Source: Gottfriedia sp002574545 (lineage in GTDB: Bacteria; Bacillota; Bacilli; Bacillales; Bacillaceae_G). Taken from it: 64,000 nucleotides of DNA. The notes below the pieces were generated by a model. That model had not been told where the DNA came from and did not search any database. It saw only the letters and a program-made list of their open reading frames with translations. The position numbers and the translations under genes are program-made. Positions 27,913 through 41,972 of the stretch are shown in pieces (positions within the stretch are counted from its first letter, which is position 1; every line of letters begins with the position of its first letter). Location of the stretch: assembly GCA_052180195.1 (NCBI GenBank), contig CP197469.1; one strand, 5' to 3'.

Positions 27913-28056
27913 ATGAAAAGTATGATAAAAATCATTATAATTTTATCCCTACTTTGCATGTGTACATATACTTTTACAATTGCGAAATCGTATTTATACA
28001 TAAATAAAGTGAAGATAAATAAGTATTTTCCAATTTACCCTCATGGTGACCAGTAA
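27913..28056 (+). CDS. Small predicted membrane or secreted peptide (47 aa)
   Basis: An ATG at 27913 preceded by AGGTGG seven bases upstream opens a 47-codon frame: MKSMIKIIIILSLLCMCTYT and a polar tail ending YPHGDQ. Residues 4-25 form one hydrophobic segment. There is no recognised family. A real short gene is plausible because of the ribosome site and the membrane segment, but its expression is unproven. Confidence 0.5.
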   Translation: MKSMIKIIIILSLLCMCTYTFTIAKSYLYINKVKINKYFPIYPHGDQ

Positions 28057-28163
28057 TTTATAGAAACGTATTAACTGAATTATACTTTAGGTTAGCTACA
28101 TGTATAAAACCGATACATTAGAATTAATCCATTCCCGATAAGTGGGAGTTTTGTATATCAAAC

Positions 28164-28194
28164 AAAAAAAGATAAGCTATATGCCTATCTTTTT
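28164..28194 (-). terminator. Terminator overlapping the methyltransferase stop
   Basis: AAAAGATAGGC and GCTTATCTTTT arms with a 4-5 nt loop and a U run. The stop codon lies inside the 5' arm. Confidence 0.72.
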
Positions 28195-28898
28195 CTACAT
28201 AAAAATACTCTATATCCTAACACATCTTTATAACGAACTAGTATTTCTTGAAATCTATGAAGTAATTCAATTCCTTCAGGTGGTAATTTTTGAAATGGTA
28301 GTGAATCAGTTGTGTTTGTAATTGTATTCATTATTGTATTTCCTTTAAGGATTTTATAATCTCTAAATCCACCTTTGATTAACACTTGTTCCCATTCTCT
28401 AACCGTCTTTACTTTTGAAATACCATAAACATCCTTTATTTCATTTTCTTCTTTTAGTGTTAATTGTCTCTCTGAAGTCATTTCTATAGCAAGAAAATAT
28501 CCACCTTTTTTTAACACTCTTACATATTCTGGTATTGATTTATCTGCGTTTGTGAAACTTGTTACTGATTCTGAAATAATTATATCAAATGTATCATCCT
28601 TAAATGGAAGGTTTTCTGCACTTGCTTGATGCAGTGTAACTGGAATTTTCTTTTTGTTAAATCGTTTTCTTGCATTAGCAAGCATCCGACTGTTTAGATC
28701 GATTGTAGTAATTGAGCAATTGTAACTTTCATATATATAGCTAGCCGTTTTACCTGACCCACATCCAACTTCTAACACTTGGCTATCTGATGTTAGTGGA
28801 AGAAATCTTAATGTTTTTTTTGTTAAATCAAACCCACCAGGATGTGCATCTTCTATATTTAATGTAGCAATTAAATCCATATAAGAAAATTTTCTCAT
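28185..28898 (-). CDS. Class I SAM-dependent methyltransferase
   Basis: A 237-aa cytoplasmic protein with the SAM-binding motif VLEVGCGSGKTASYI near residue 40, the acidic motif II TTIDLNSRML, and DTFDIIISESV as post-motif. The fold is UbiE/MenG-like; the substrate cannot be told. The start at 28898 has GGGG seven bases upstream. It is a single gene in the accessory patch between rRNA operons 2 and 3. Confidence 0.83.
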   Translation of the reverse strand: MRKFSYMDLIATLNIEDAHPGGFDLTKKTLRFLPLTSDSQVLEVGCGSGKTASYIYESYNCSITTIDLNSRMLANARKRFNKKKIPVTLHQASAENLPFKDDTFDIIISESVTSFTNADKSIPEYVRVLKKGGYFLAIEMTSERQLTLKEENEIKDVYGISKVKTVREWEQVLIKGGFRDYKILKGNTIMNTITNTTDSLPFQKLPPEGIELLHRFQEILVRYKDVLGYRVFLCRKR

Positions 28899-28985
28899 AT
28901 TAAGACCCCAATCATGTAGTTTGGTATAGTCTATTCACTTAAGCTTAAATTTGTTTTGTATTCTTGAAAACAATGATTTTTTCTA

Positions 28986-29028
28986 AAACAAAAAAAACAT
29001 CAGCTTTTGGGCTGATGTTTTTTTGTTT
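28986..29028 (-). terminator. Terminator after the MutS2-like gene, with the rRNA-operon-type stem
   Basis: AACATCAGC/GCTGATGTT arms around a 6-nt loop with T-runs. The stem and right-hand flank (TTTTTTTGTT) are the same as those of rRNA operons 1 and 2. Confidence 0.88.
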
Positions 29029-29073
29029 TATACAAATTACAATAATTTGGCGATTAAAAACCCCATAGCCAAA

Positions 29074-30978
29074 TTAACACTCCCCTTTATTTCTCATTCC
29101 TTTTTGAATCTTTCGGAGTGCCTTTTTCGAACCTCGTTCAATATCGTGCTGCAATTTTCGTGTCGCATAATCAACAAATATCGTTTCTAAGTCATATCCT
29201 TCTGGATAAAGTTCAGTAGCTTTTCCTTCTAATGATATTCGCTTTTCATTCACTTCCAGAAAATCACCATTGTAAAAAACGATGAGATTGTAAAAATTAT
29301 CGATTTCTTTATAAACAATGCCATAGTTATCGAAGTCTAATAATTTTACTCGATCACCTTTTTGATAGCTAACCTTTTCCACAGCTTTCAATTTGACAAT
29401 CTTTGGTTTCCTTATTGTATTTTCATTTACTCTTTCTAACTGATATTCTTTATTTTCCATATATTCTTTCGCTCTTTGAAGTACATTTTCGCGGATATTC
29501 ATTTTCTTAGATATCCATAGAGCATTACTTTCTCCTGATTTCCCGATTATTAACTTATACATTGGTTCTAGTGTTTCACTATTAAATCGCATTGCTGCAT
29601 TCATAAAGTCACTATGCATTTCTGAAAAACGTTTAATTTCACCATAATGAGTAGTAGCAACTGTAATGCAACCCATTTGGTAAAATTCCTCCAATATAGA
29701 AATTGCTAGTGCTGATCCTTCGTTCGGTTCCGTACCACTTCCTATTTCATCAAATAGTAATAGTGTATTATTATTAGAAACACGCATAATATCGGAAAGG
29801 TTTTTCATATGTGATGAAAATGTACTTAGTGCATTCTCTATACTTTGATTATCACCAATATCAACAAAAATCTTTTCAAATACTGCTATTTCAGTCTCCA
29901 TGTCTCCAATAATATGGAAACCTGACATTGTTGCTAATGTTAGTAAACCAATTGTTTTCAAAACGACTGTCTTTCCACCCGCATTAGGACCTGTAATGAT
30001 TAAACTACGATAACTTTCTCCTATCTCAAAATTAAGTGGAACTACATTTCCTGTTAATAATGGATGTTTGCAATTAACTAACTTTATATATCCAAAGTCA
30101 TTTAATTTTGGCTCAACTCCACCAATATGTTTGCTAAATTTAGCTTTAGCAAACACCATATCATATTGGCTAATTAACTCCATATTTATATTTATTTCAT
30201 AAATATTTTCTAAAATCATTCCAGAAAGGGTAGCTAATATCTGATATTCCTCTATTGCCTCCTCAGCCTTTAGGCTTGCTAACTCACTATTTAATTTTGT
30301 TACTGTATTCGGTTCAATAAAGACTGTTGACCCTTTAGCTGAAACTTCAATAATCGACCCAGGAACTTGCTTCTTAAATGAAGCTTTAATCGGTATCGTA
30401 TATCGGTCATCCTTCTTACTTATAAAAAAGTCTTGGATATACATTTTATTTGCACTACTATTTAGAAATTTATTTAAACGATCTTTAATTTTTCCCTCAA
30501 CTGATTCAATATTATTTCGTATTCGTTTAAGTTCTTTACTGGCTGCAGAGTCAACACTATTTCCTTTAATTGAAAAGTTAATCTCATCTTCAATACTTAT
30601 AAATTCACTCATTGATTTTGCGTAAGAAGCAAGAATTGGGGCAAAGAATATGTTCTCTAGCATAAACTTTTTAATTCTTCTACATCCTCTTAAAAAGTCC
30701 GAAATACTGATTAAGTCACTCGGATCTAATATCATGCCCTTTTCAAGATTTGTAATGATAATTTCAATGTTTGATACACCTAAAAATGGAATATGTCCTA
30801 CTGCATCTAAGATTGCCCGAGCTTCCGTTGTCTCATTTAATCTGTTTTTAACTACTTTTATATTTGTACTAGGCTCTAATTGGTCGATCAATTTTTTACC
30901 TAATCCACTTACACAATATGATTTCACAATTTCCTTTAACTCTTTATATTGTAATTTTTCAAATGTTATATTATTCAA
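29074..30978 (-). CDS. MutS2-like ATPase lacking the Smr nuclease domain
   Basis: A 634-aa member of the MutS superfamily. The N-terminal half matches the MutS2 clamp/core (LGVSNIEIIITNLEKG). The ATPase has the P-loop GPNAGGKTVVLKTIG at residues 330-344, Walker B LLLFDEIGSGTEP and the ATTHYGEIK switch. Full MutS2 is ~785 aa and ends in an Smr endonuclease/ribosome-binding domain; here the protein stops after a KOW-like stretch (KGDRVKLLDFDNYGIVYKE), so Smr is absent. The start is TTG, with GAGGAG eight bases upstream. Likely an accessory paralogue acting on branched DNA or ribosomes; that role is inferred. It lies alone between rRNA operons 2 and 3. Confidence 0.87.
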   Translation of the reverse strand: MNNITFEKLQYKELKEIVKSYCVSGLGKKLIDQLEPSTNIKVVKNRLNETTEARAILDAVGHIPFLGVSNIEIIITNLEKGMILDPSDLISISDFLRGCRRIKKFMLENIFFAPILASYAKSMSEFISIEDEINFSIKGNSVDSAASKELKRIRNNIESVEGKIKDRLNKFLNSSANKMYIQDFFISKKDDRYTIPIKASFKKQVPGSIIEVSAKGSTVFIEPNTVTKLNSELASLKAEEAIEEYQILATLSGMILENIYEININMELISQYDMVFAKAKFSKHIGGVEPKLNDFGYIKLVNCKHPLLTGNVVPLNFEIGESYRSLIITGPNAGGKTVVLKTIGLLTLATMSGFHIIGDMETEIAVFEKIFVDIGDNQSIENALSTFSSHMKNLSDIMRVSNNNTLLLFDEIGSGTEPNEGSALAISILEEFYQMGCITVATTHYGEIKRFSEMHSDFMNAAMRFNSETLEPMYKLIIGKSGESNALWISKKMNIRENVLQRAKEYMENKEYQLERVNENTIRKPKIVKLKAVEKVSYQKGDRVKLLDFDNYGIVYKEIDNFYNLIVFYNGDFLEVNEKRISLEGKATELYPEGYDLETIFVDYATRKLQHDIERGSKKALRKIQKGMRNKGEC

Positions 30979-31090
30979 TTTTAATTCTCCTCTTTTAATA
31001 TGATTTTATTGATCATAAATGGAGATACCTACCCATTAGATTCCAATGAGTTGATTAATACAAACAAAGAACATGTTTACCTGAAAAAAT

Positions 31091-31120
31091 AAAAAAAGCT
31101 GCGGAGATACCGCAGCTTTA
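31091..31120 (-). terminator. Strong hairpin terminator upstream of the MutS2-like gene
   Basis: AAAGCTGCGG and CCGCAGCTTT arms with a 4-nt loop; a U run follows on the minus strand. It would stop minus-strand read-through into the MutS2-like gene. No intact gene lies upstream of it, which suggests that its original gene has decayed. Confidence 0.8.
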
Positions 31121-32128
31121 ATCACATTACAAGGCAATCATAACTGAAATATAGTTAAATAAGCTATTAGAAAATAGCCCTACTAATTTCATTATACGCA
31201 TTATAAAGTATTGTAGGTATCTTCATAGGTTTGAAATAAATACATGACAAAATTAAGGGTGCGAATTTTACAAATTCCCCTTTTTTCATCCTATTTATTT
31301 CATTTGTTTTTTTCCTATTTAGAACCTACTGCACTCACAAAATGCACCTCATTTATTTTTATGTTCATTGAAATCTAACTTATTGAAATCATCATACTAT
31401 GTGTAAATTGAAAAGTAAAGATGATCTACATTATTTACTATATGTGATTAGTAAATATCTTCTACAACTTTTTCCTATACTGGTATGTACTCTACTTGAA
31501 GTTTAGCTAGTTACCTTCCAAATTCACAAAGAATGCAAACAATAAATGTAATAAATAAGCTAAATTATGCTATCTGATTTGAAAATTCAACATAAGTATT
31601 CGTGTTGTTTATTTTTTGAAGGGAGCTATCCCCTTATGAAATGGTTAGAATTTATGATTAAAGCATTTATGAATGAGCCATTATGGTTCTAAATACTAAT
31701 CTCTACTACTTTTTTGCTTCAATAATTTTAAGAAGTTCCATTTTTTCAAACCATCTTTTTTACAAAGTTGCTCTAAATTATCGGCGGCTATCTTATTTTG
31801 TGCTTACGGTATTAAAATCAGGAGAAATTTTAAAAGAACGCTCATATTATTTGGGTGTTCACTAATATGTGTTTACTTATCGATCACATCAATATTTTAA
31901 TGTTCATAATCACATATTTTTAAATTAGTTTAATAATGGAGAATGTGTTTTAACAAAGTATATTTTGTGATCTCATCTCATTTATCAGGAAATTTGCTGT
32001 TTTTATTCTAAAAAAGACTAAAGAGAAGCCTCTTTTTTCAGTTTGAAAAATCAACATTTTTATTTAATAGACCCTTAAGTTAAGGATGAAGTGTTGTCGT
32101 ATTGACTGAGGTTCAAAAGAAATAGTAG
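31121..32128. other. Decayed intergenic region
   Basis: About 1 kb of AT-rich DNA with no intact gene. A 60-codon plus-strand frame at 31683-31865 lacks a ribosome site. The minus strand over 31692-31866 reads like coding sequence with one internal stop (AADNLEQLCKKDGLKKWNFL), a possible relic of the gene served by the terminator at 31091. A short hairpin with a T run (AAAGAG/CTCTTT) lies near 32020-32038. Confidence 0.45.
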
Positions 32129-32496
32129 GTTGATAAAAGCATTATTCTTTTTATATTTTTAATATTTATCATTACAGCTACAAACGTCCCTAAAATTCAG
32201 AATTTAAATGAATCAACTTTAGTAGGGACATACCAAAGCAAAAAACTTCCATTTGCAACAATCGTATTTGATTAAGAGGTCATCATTCATTTTATTATTA
32301 TAATCGTACTAAAAGCAGATAAAGGTCTTATTCAAGGAAAACAGATACGATGTATGTAATTAACAGTTCTAAATTTCATAACTTGAAATTTATTTATGAT
32401 AAAAAAGAAAGAACTTTTAAAATTAAAATTGATAATAAAACCTATATTTTTAAACAATCTGATACAACCCCTACGATTATTAATAATTCTGAATGA
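32129..32496 (+). pseudogene. Decayed gene for a small exported protein
   Basis: Pieces of one protein can be read across shifting frames: a hydrophobic start (SIILFIFLIFIITAT), then NESTLVGTYQSKKLPFATIV, then HHSFYYYNRTK in another frame, ADKG, and finally VINSSKFHNLKFIYDKKERT to a stop at 32494. There is no start codon in the first frame, one stop after FD and at least two frameshifts. The family looks like a small lipoprotein or exported Bacillus protein of unknown role. Confidence 0.68.
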
Positions 32497-32547
32497 AAAG
32501 ATTTAGGTTCTCAAGTACTTGGTAACCAATTTTTGTACAAAGAACGT

Positions 32548-32578
32548 AAAAGGACTATCAATAGTTGACAGTCCTTTA
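32548..32578 (-). terminator. Hairpin downstream of rRNA operon 3
   Basis: AAAGGACT and AGTCCTTT arms with an inner CAA/TTG pairing, followed by TTTT on the minus strand. The sequence directly after 5S (32610-32649) is a corrupted form of the standard rRNA terminator, so this hairpin may be the working terminator. Confidence 0.55.
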
Positions 32579-32649
32579 GGAGTGTTAAATTTTATCAAAT
32601 ATTGATCCAAATAAAAAAAGCACCAACTGATTAGCTGATACTTTGGTAA

Positions 32650-32766
32650 ACCAGGCGATGTTCTACTCTCACAGGGGGAAACCCCCAACTACCATCGACG
32701 CTGAAGAGCTTAACTGCCGTGTTCGGTATGGGAACGGGTGTGACCTCTTCGCAATAATCACCTGAT
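32650..32766 (-). rRNA. rrf: 5S ribosomal RNA, operon 3
   Basis: 117 nt. It differs from the other copies by one base near the 3' end (GAACATCGCC instead of GAACGTCGCC in the transcript). The change replaces a U-G pair by U-A in the terminal helix, so function should be kept. Confidence 0.95.
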
Positions 32767-32824
32767 TTGTATTTGAGTTGTACTTCGTACCCTCAAAACT
32801 AGATAATGTCATTATCAAACTTGT

Positions 32825-35760
<2,936 letters not shown>

Positions 35761-35911
35761 TAATTTTAAAACTAATTGAATTAAACTTACGCAGTTTAAT
35801 GAATGACATTATCTAGTTTTCAAGGTACAAATGTTGAGAGTGAACTCTCAAAACTAAACAAAACAATGAAGAAACATTTCATACATGAACCATCGGTTCA
35901 TGATGTCTCCA

Positions 35912-37463
<1,552 letters not shown>

Positions 37464-37570
37464 AAGTTAAGTTTAAATCTTGTATTGCTCAAAAAACTAA
37501 TAATTGACGTTTACTTCATGTTTTGTTTAGTTTTCAAAGTTCACTTTGTCGCTTCAGAAGCAACTTTTAA

Positions 37571-37600
37571 ATTATATCATTTAAAGCTTGTTTAAGTCAA
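37571..37600 (-). promoter_or_regulatory. Promoter of rRNA operon 3
   Basis: TTGACT (37595-37600), 18-bp spacer, consensus TATAAT (37571-37576). The spacer and upstream sequence are unlike operons 1 and 2, so this promoter has its own history. Confidence 0.78.
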
Positions 37601-37776
37601 CAACTTTTTAAATGTTTTTTGATTTTCATTTCGTATGTTTTCCCTCGTTTAGGACAACATAGAATAATATATCAGCTATTTGAATTAATTACAATACTAA
37701 AATAAAAATACTATTATTCAGAATGTTCCATTTGATTGAGCTCTTTATTAACAATGGTGGCTATATTCACCTTAAT

Positions 37777-37822
37777 AAAAGAATCATAAGGATGCCTCAT
37801 TATGAAACATCCTTATGATTCT
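37777..37822 (-). terminator. Terminator after glpD
   Basis: A perfect 15-bp stem (AGAATCATAAGGATG and complement) with a 13-nt loop, followed by TTTTATT on the minus strand. The outer end touches the glpD stop codon. Confidence 0.9.
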
Positions 37823-39507
37823 TATGCTAACGTTACATTCTTCTTTAATTTTTCGATTGGCCTAACTGCCTCTATTAAAGCTTGGTCTAACTCAGTAGTG
37901 TATTTTACTTTTTGTTCCTTACTCCACTCTAGTTTTATCGACATAAAATCAATTACTGCATCCTTCCATTCATATACCCAATGAATATTAAAGAACAATG
38001 CACCAGTACGACGTATAAAAAAGTCGACTGGTTTTACAACCATCTCAAATTCTATTGCATATAAAAGCGGTACGAATACCTCTATAGGTAAATTATATTG
38101 ATATGCCGCCATTTTGTACTGACTTGCTAACTGAAATAACGTATCAACATTAGATCCATAAAATTTTGTAAAACGTTCAGCTTGATTTTCTGACAAACCA
38201 TACTTGATTCCTTCTTTGGTTTTTTCAGAAATATATTTTAAAAATTGTGATGCTCCACCTACATGTCCACCAGAGATTGGCATATGTTTTGTCTTACTTT
38301 TTATATTGTTAGTTTTGTATCCTTCCTTCTTTAGTAATTCAGTTACATAGTCAATGACCGTTTCAGCCATTTTTCGATATCCCGTTAACTTTCCACCAGC
38401 AATTGTAATTAATCCAGAATGTGAAGTCCAAATTTCATCTTTACGTGAAATTTCGGATGCACTTTTCCCTTCTTCATATATTAATGGACGTACTCCTGCC
38501 CAACTTGATTCGATATCCGTTTTTGAGATATTTACTGTTGGAAACATATAGTTTATTGCATTAATAATATAGTTACAATCTTCATCCGTCATTTGTGGTT
38601 TTGCAGCATCTTTATTATAAAATGTATCCGTTGTACCAACATATGTCTTTCCATTTCGAGGAATCGCAAAAACCATACGTCCGTCTGGTGTATCAAAATA
38701 GATTGCTTGACCGAGTGGGAAACGACTATGGTCAATAACTAAATGAACCCCTTTGGATAACTGTAATACCTTACCTCTCTTTGAATGATCCATTTCACGT
38801 AGCGAATCAACCCATGGACCCGCTGCATTTACAATCTTTTTACCGTATACTTCATACACTTCACCATCTAATAAATCAATGACAGTAACACCGCAAACTT
38901 TACCATCTTTATATAAGAAGCCATCTACTTTAGCATAGTTCACTGCTTTCGCCCCATGAGCAATCGCTTCTTTCATTACCTCAATTGTTAGTCGTGCATC
39001 GTCTGTGCGGTACTCTACATAGTAACCGCCGCCTTTTAACCCTTCTTGTTTTACAAGTGGCTCTTTTTCGATTGTTTGTTCACGATTAAACATTTTTCTT
39101 CGTTCACTTCTTTTTACACCTGCTAGGAAATCATAAATTCTTAATCCTATTGATGTACTAAATGCACCAAATGTGCCGCCTTTATGAAAAGGTAATAGCA
39201 TCCATTCTGGAGTTGTTACATGTGGACCATTTTCATAAACAATTGCACGTTCTTTTCCTACTTCTGCTACCATTTTTACTTCTAATTGTTTTAAGTATCG
39301 TAATCCACCATGTACAAGCTTAGTTGAACGACTTGATGTACCTGCTGCAAAGTCTTGCATTTCAAATACGATTGTTGATAATCCACGTGTAGTAGCGTCT
39401 AACGCAATACCAGCTCCAGTAATACCTCCACCAATTATGATTACATCTAATTCTTTTTTATTTACTGTTTTTAAGACTTCTTTTCGTAGTGCACCTGAAA
39501 ATTTCAT
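37822..39507 (-). CDS. glpD: Aerobic glycerol-3-phosphate dehydrogenase (FAD)
   Basis: Membrane-associated flavoenzyme oxidising glycerol-3-phosphate to dihydroxyacetone phosphate, with electrons passing to quinone. 561 aa from the start at 39507 (MKFSGALRKEVLKT), which follows AAGGAGG. The FAD-binding motif DVIIIGGGITGAGIALDA lies at about residues 21-38. GTSSRSTKLVHGGLRYLK and WAGVRPL are GlpD signatures. It is the last gene of the glp cluster, with its own leader terminator, as in B. subtilis where GlpP antiterminates glpD. Confidence 0.96.
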   Translation of the reverse strand: MKFSGALRKEVLKTVNKKELDVIIIGGGITGAGIALDATTRGLSTIVFEMQDFAAGTSSRSTKLVHGGLRYLKQLEVKMVAEVGKERAIVYENGPHVTTPEWMLLPFHKGGTFGAFSTSIGLRIYDFLAGVKRSERRKMFNREQTIEKEPLVKQEGLKGGGYYVEYRTDDARLTIEVMKEAIAHGAKAVNYAKVDGFLYKDGKVCGVTVIDLLDGEVYEVYGKKIVNAAGPWVDSLREMDHSKRGKVLQLSKGVHLVIDHSRFPLGQAIYFDTPDGRMVFAIPRNGKTYVGTTDTFYNKDAAKPQMTDEDCNYIINAINYMFPTVNISKTDIESSWAGVRPLIYEEGKSASEISRKDEIWTSHSGLITIAGGKLTGYRKMAETVIDYVTELLKKEGYKTNNIKSKTKHMPISGGHVGGASQFLKYISEKTKEGIKYGLSENQAERFTKFYGSNVDTLFQLASQYKMAAYQYNLPIEVFVPLLYAIEFEMVVKPVDFFIRRTGALFFNIHWVYEWKDAVIDFMSIKLEWSKEQKVKYTTELDQALIEAVRPIEKLKKNVTLA

Positions 39508-39530
39508 GACTTTTTCCTCCTTAAAGTACG

Positions 39531-39588
39531 AAAAAAGAGACCACAAACATTACTATAGAAATTCTTCTATAGCATGTTGTGGTCTCTC
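39531..39588 (-). terminator. GlpP-type leader terminator of glpD
   Basis: The transcribed strand forms a long hairpin (AGAGACCACAACATGCTATA paired with TATAGTAATGTTTGTGGTCT) followed by TTTTTT, about 25 bp upstream of the glpD ribosome site. In B. subtilis the equivalent hairpin is the target of GlpP plus glycerol-3-phosphate antitermination. The ACCACAA/TTGTGG core also occurs in the glpF leader hairpin. Confidence 0.85.
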
Positions 39589-39638
39589 TAATCTCCTACC
39601 GAAATATTAACTTGTTTTTATTTTAACACTATACTATG

Positions 39639-41129
39639 TTATTTAAAAGCTTTTGTTGCTTCGATTGCTTTTTTCCAACCACTGTACAGTTCTTCTCTTT
39701 TTTCATTTTGCATTTCTGGTTTAAATCTCTTATCCATATTCCATTGTTTTGAGATTGTTTCTTGATTTTCCCAATAACCAACAGCTAATCCTGCTAAATA
39801 AGCTGCACCTAAAGCTGTTGTTTCATTTACTTCTGGACGTTCAACTGGGACATCTAATAGATCGCTTTGGAATTGCATTAAGAAATTGTTCTTAACTACT
39901 CCCCCATCCACACGTAAAGTTTTTAGTTCAATACCTGAATCGGCTTCCATTGCACATAAAACATCTTTTGTTTGATAAGCTAATGCTTCTAGTGTTGCAC
40001 GAATAAAATGCTCCTTCGTTGTTCCACGAGTTAATCCAAAAACTGCTCCCCTTACTTCACTATCCCAATAAGGAGTACCTAATCCAACAAATGCAGGTAC
40101 GATATAAACTCCATCTGTAGATTCAACCCTATTTGCGTATTCTTCACTATTACTAGCATCTTTGAACATGCGCATACCATCACGTAACCATTGAATAGCT
40201 GAACCTGCTACGAAAATACTTCCTTCTAATGCATATTCAACTTTTCCATTTAGGCCCCATGCAATTGTAGTTAATAAGCCATGATTAGATTTTACCGCTT
40301 TTTCACCAGTATTCATTAGCATAAAACAACCAGTACCATAAGTATTTTTCGCCATTCCTTCACCAAAGCAAGCTTGACCAAATAACGCAGCTTGTTGGTC
40401 ACCAGCTATACCTGCAATTGGTATATTTTGTCCATAGAAATGGTAATCAACAGTATGGCCATATACTTCAGAGGAAGATCGTACTTCTGGAAGCATGCTT
40501 TTTGGCACAGTTAGCATTTCAAGTAGTTCATCATCCCATCTTAATTCATGAATGTTATACATTAATGTACGTGAAGCATTTGAATAATCTGTAACATGTA
40601 CATTACCGCCAGATAATTTCCAAACAAGCCATGTATCAATTGTTCCAAATAATAATTCACCACGTTCTGCTTTCTCTCTTGCACCTTCAACATTATCTAG
40701 AATCCACTTTACTTTTGTTCCAGAGAAATAGGCATCAATTAAAAGACCTGTTTTTTCTTGAACAATCTCTCCATAACCTTTCTCTTTTAAGTCATCACAG
40801 ATTTCACTCGTTTGACGTGATTGCCACACGATGGCGTTATAGATCGGTCTTCCAGTTGTTTTTTCCCATACAACTGTTGTTTCACGTTGATTTGTAATCC
40901 CTATACCTGCAATTTGCTCAGGTTTTACATCTGCTTCACTTAAACATGTAGCAATAACAGCTAAAATTGATCCCCAAATTTCTTGCGCATTATGCTCAAC
41001 CCATCCTGGATTTGGAAAATGCTGTGTAAATTCTTTTTGTGCAATATGAACTATTTTGCCATCTTTATTAAATAGAATTGCACGAGAACTTGTTGTACCT
41101 TGATCTAAAGAAAGAATGTATTTATTCAT
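39639..41129 (-). CDS. glpK: Glycerol kinase
   Basis: Phosphorylates glycerol to glycerol-3-phosphate in the cytoplasm. 496 aa, FGGY family. N-terminal LSLDQGTTSSRAILF binds ATP phosphates, NQRETTVVWEK and the GDQQAALFGQ and LRVDGGVVKNNFLMQ motifs are present. His230 in DYHFYGQ matches the site where HPr/PTS phosphorylation activates the kinase in Firmicutes. The ATG follows GAGGAGATGGG. It lies 18 bp after glpF, probably one transcript. Confidence 0.97.
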   Translation of the reverse strand: MNKYILSLDQGTTSSRAILFNKDGKIVHIAQKEFTQHFPNPGWVEHNAQEIWGSILAVIATCLSEADVKPEQIAGIGITNQRETTVVWEKTTGRPIYNAIVWQSRQTSEICDDLKEKGYGEIVQEKTGLLIDAYFSGTKVKWILDNVEGAREKAERGELLFGTIDTWLVWKLSGGNVHVTDYSNASRTLMYNIHELRWDDELLEMLTVPKSMLPEVRSSSEVYGHTVDYHFYGQNIPIAGIAGDQQAALFGQACFGEGMAKNTYGTGCFMLMNTGEKAVKSNHGLLTTIAWGLNGKVEYALEGSIFVAGSAIQWLRDGMRMFKDASNSEEYANRVESTDGVYIVPAFVGLGTPYWDSEVRGAVFGLTRGTTKEHFIRATLEALAYQTKDVLCAMEADSGIELKTLRVDGGVVKNNFLMQFQSDLLDVPVERPEVNETTALGAAYLAGLAVGYWENQETISKQWNMDKRFKPEMQNEKREELYSGWKKAIEATKAFK

Positions 41130-41147
41130 TATCGTCCCATCTCCTCA

Positions 41148-41972
41148 TTAAGCTACTACTTTTCTATTATTTGTATGACTTTGACTCTTTTTACTTGTCA
41201 TATAAGAAACTATTAATATACCAATTGTTGCAATTCCTACATAAATAATTGCAGCATTATGCTTACCTTCAAAAATAATTTGATAGAATAGTCCTGCAAG
41301 TGATCCTCCTAATATTGGCCCCAAAACTGGAATCCATGCATATTTCCAATTCGAACCTCCCTTACCGGGAATAGGTAGCAAAAAGTGTGCAATACGAGGT
41401 CCTAAATCACGAGCTGGATTAATCGCATAACCAGTCGTTCCACCTAATGATAAACCAATGCTAACAATTAAGAAACCTACGATAAAAGGATTTAAACCAT
41501 CTGCAAATTTATTTGAACCAATTGCTAAAATACCAAACACTAAGATGAACGTTCCAATCAATTCACTTAAAAGATTTGCAAATGTATTCGATATGGCAGG
41601 TCCTGTTGCAAATACACCTAACTTTGTTCCTGGATCTTCAGTTTCTTTCCAATGCGGCAGGTAATGTAAATAAACAATTGTTGCCCCAACCATCGCACCA
41701 ATCATTTGTGCCGCGATGTATTCAGGTACTTGACTCCATGGAAAAGAGCCTTTAAAAGCTAATCCTAATGTAACTGCTGGATTTAAATGCGCTCCACTAA
41801 TACTTCCTACTGCATAAACAGATATTGCAACTGCTAAACCCCATCCTAGAGTTATGACAATCCAACCTGAATCTTTAGCAAATGATTTTTTTAAACTTAC
41901 ACCTGCACAAACTCCTCCACCTAAAACAATTAGCAAAGCAGTTCCAATTATTTCCCCTAAAAATGCTGACAT
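41148..41972 (-). CDS. glpF: Glycerol uptake facilitator (aquaglyceroporin)
   Basis: Six-helix channel of the MIP family, 274 aa, for passive glycerol entry. Both pore motifs are visible: SGAHLNPAVT near residue 60 and GYAINPARDLGPR near residue 185; the Asp after the second NPA-R marks the glycerol-type subgroup. The ATG follows GGAGTG. First gene of the glpFK unit, preceded by a cre-overlapped promoter and a GlpP-type leader terminator. Confidence 0.96.
   Translation of the reverse strand: MSAFLGEIIGTALLIVLGGGVCAGVSLKKSFAKDSGWIVITLGWGLAVAISVYAVGSISGAHLNPAVTLGLAFKGSFPWSQVPEYIAAQMIGAMVGATIVYLHYLPHWKETEDPGTKLGVFATGPAISNTFANLLSELIGTFILVFGILAIGSNKFADGLNPFIVGFLIVSIGLSLGGTTGYAINPARDLGPRIAHFLLPIPGKGGSNWKYAWIPVLGPILGGSLAGLFYQIIFEGKHNAAIIYVGIATIGILIVSYMTSKKSQSHTNNRKVVA

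Noticed and set aside
31683..31865. 60-codon plus-strand frame downstream of the MutS2-like gene region.
   Set aside because: No ribosome site or recognisable domain; the opposite strand looks more like decayed coding sequence.
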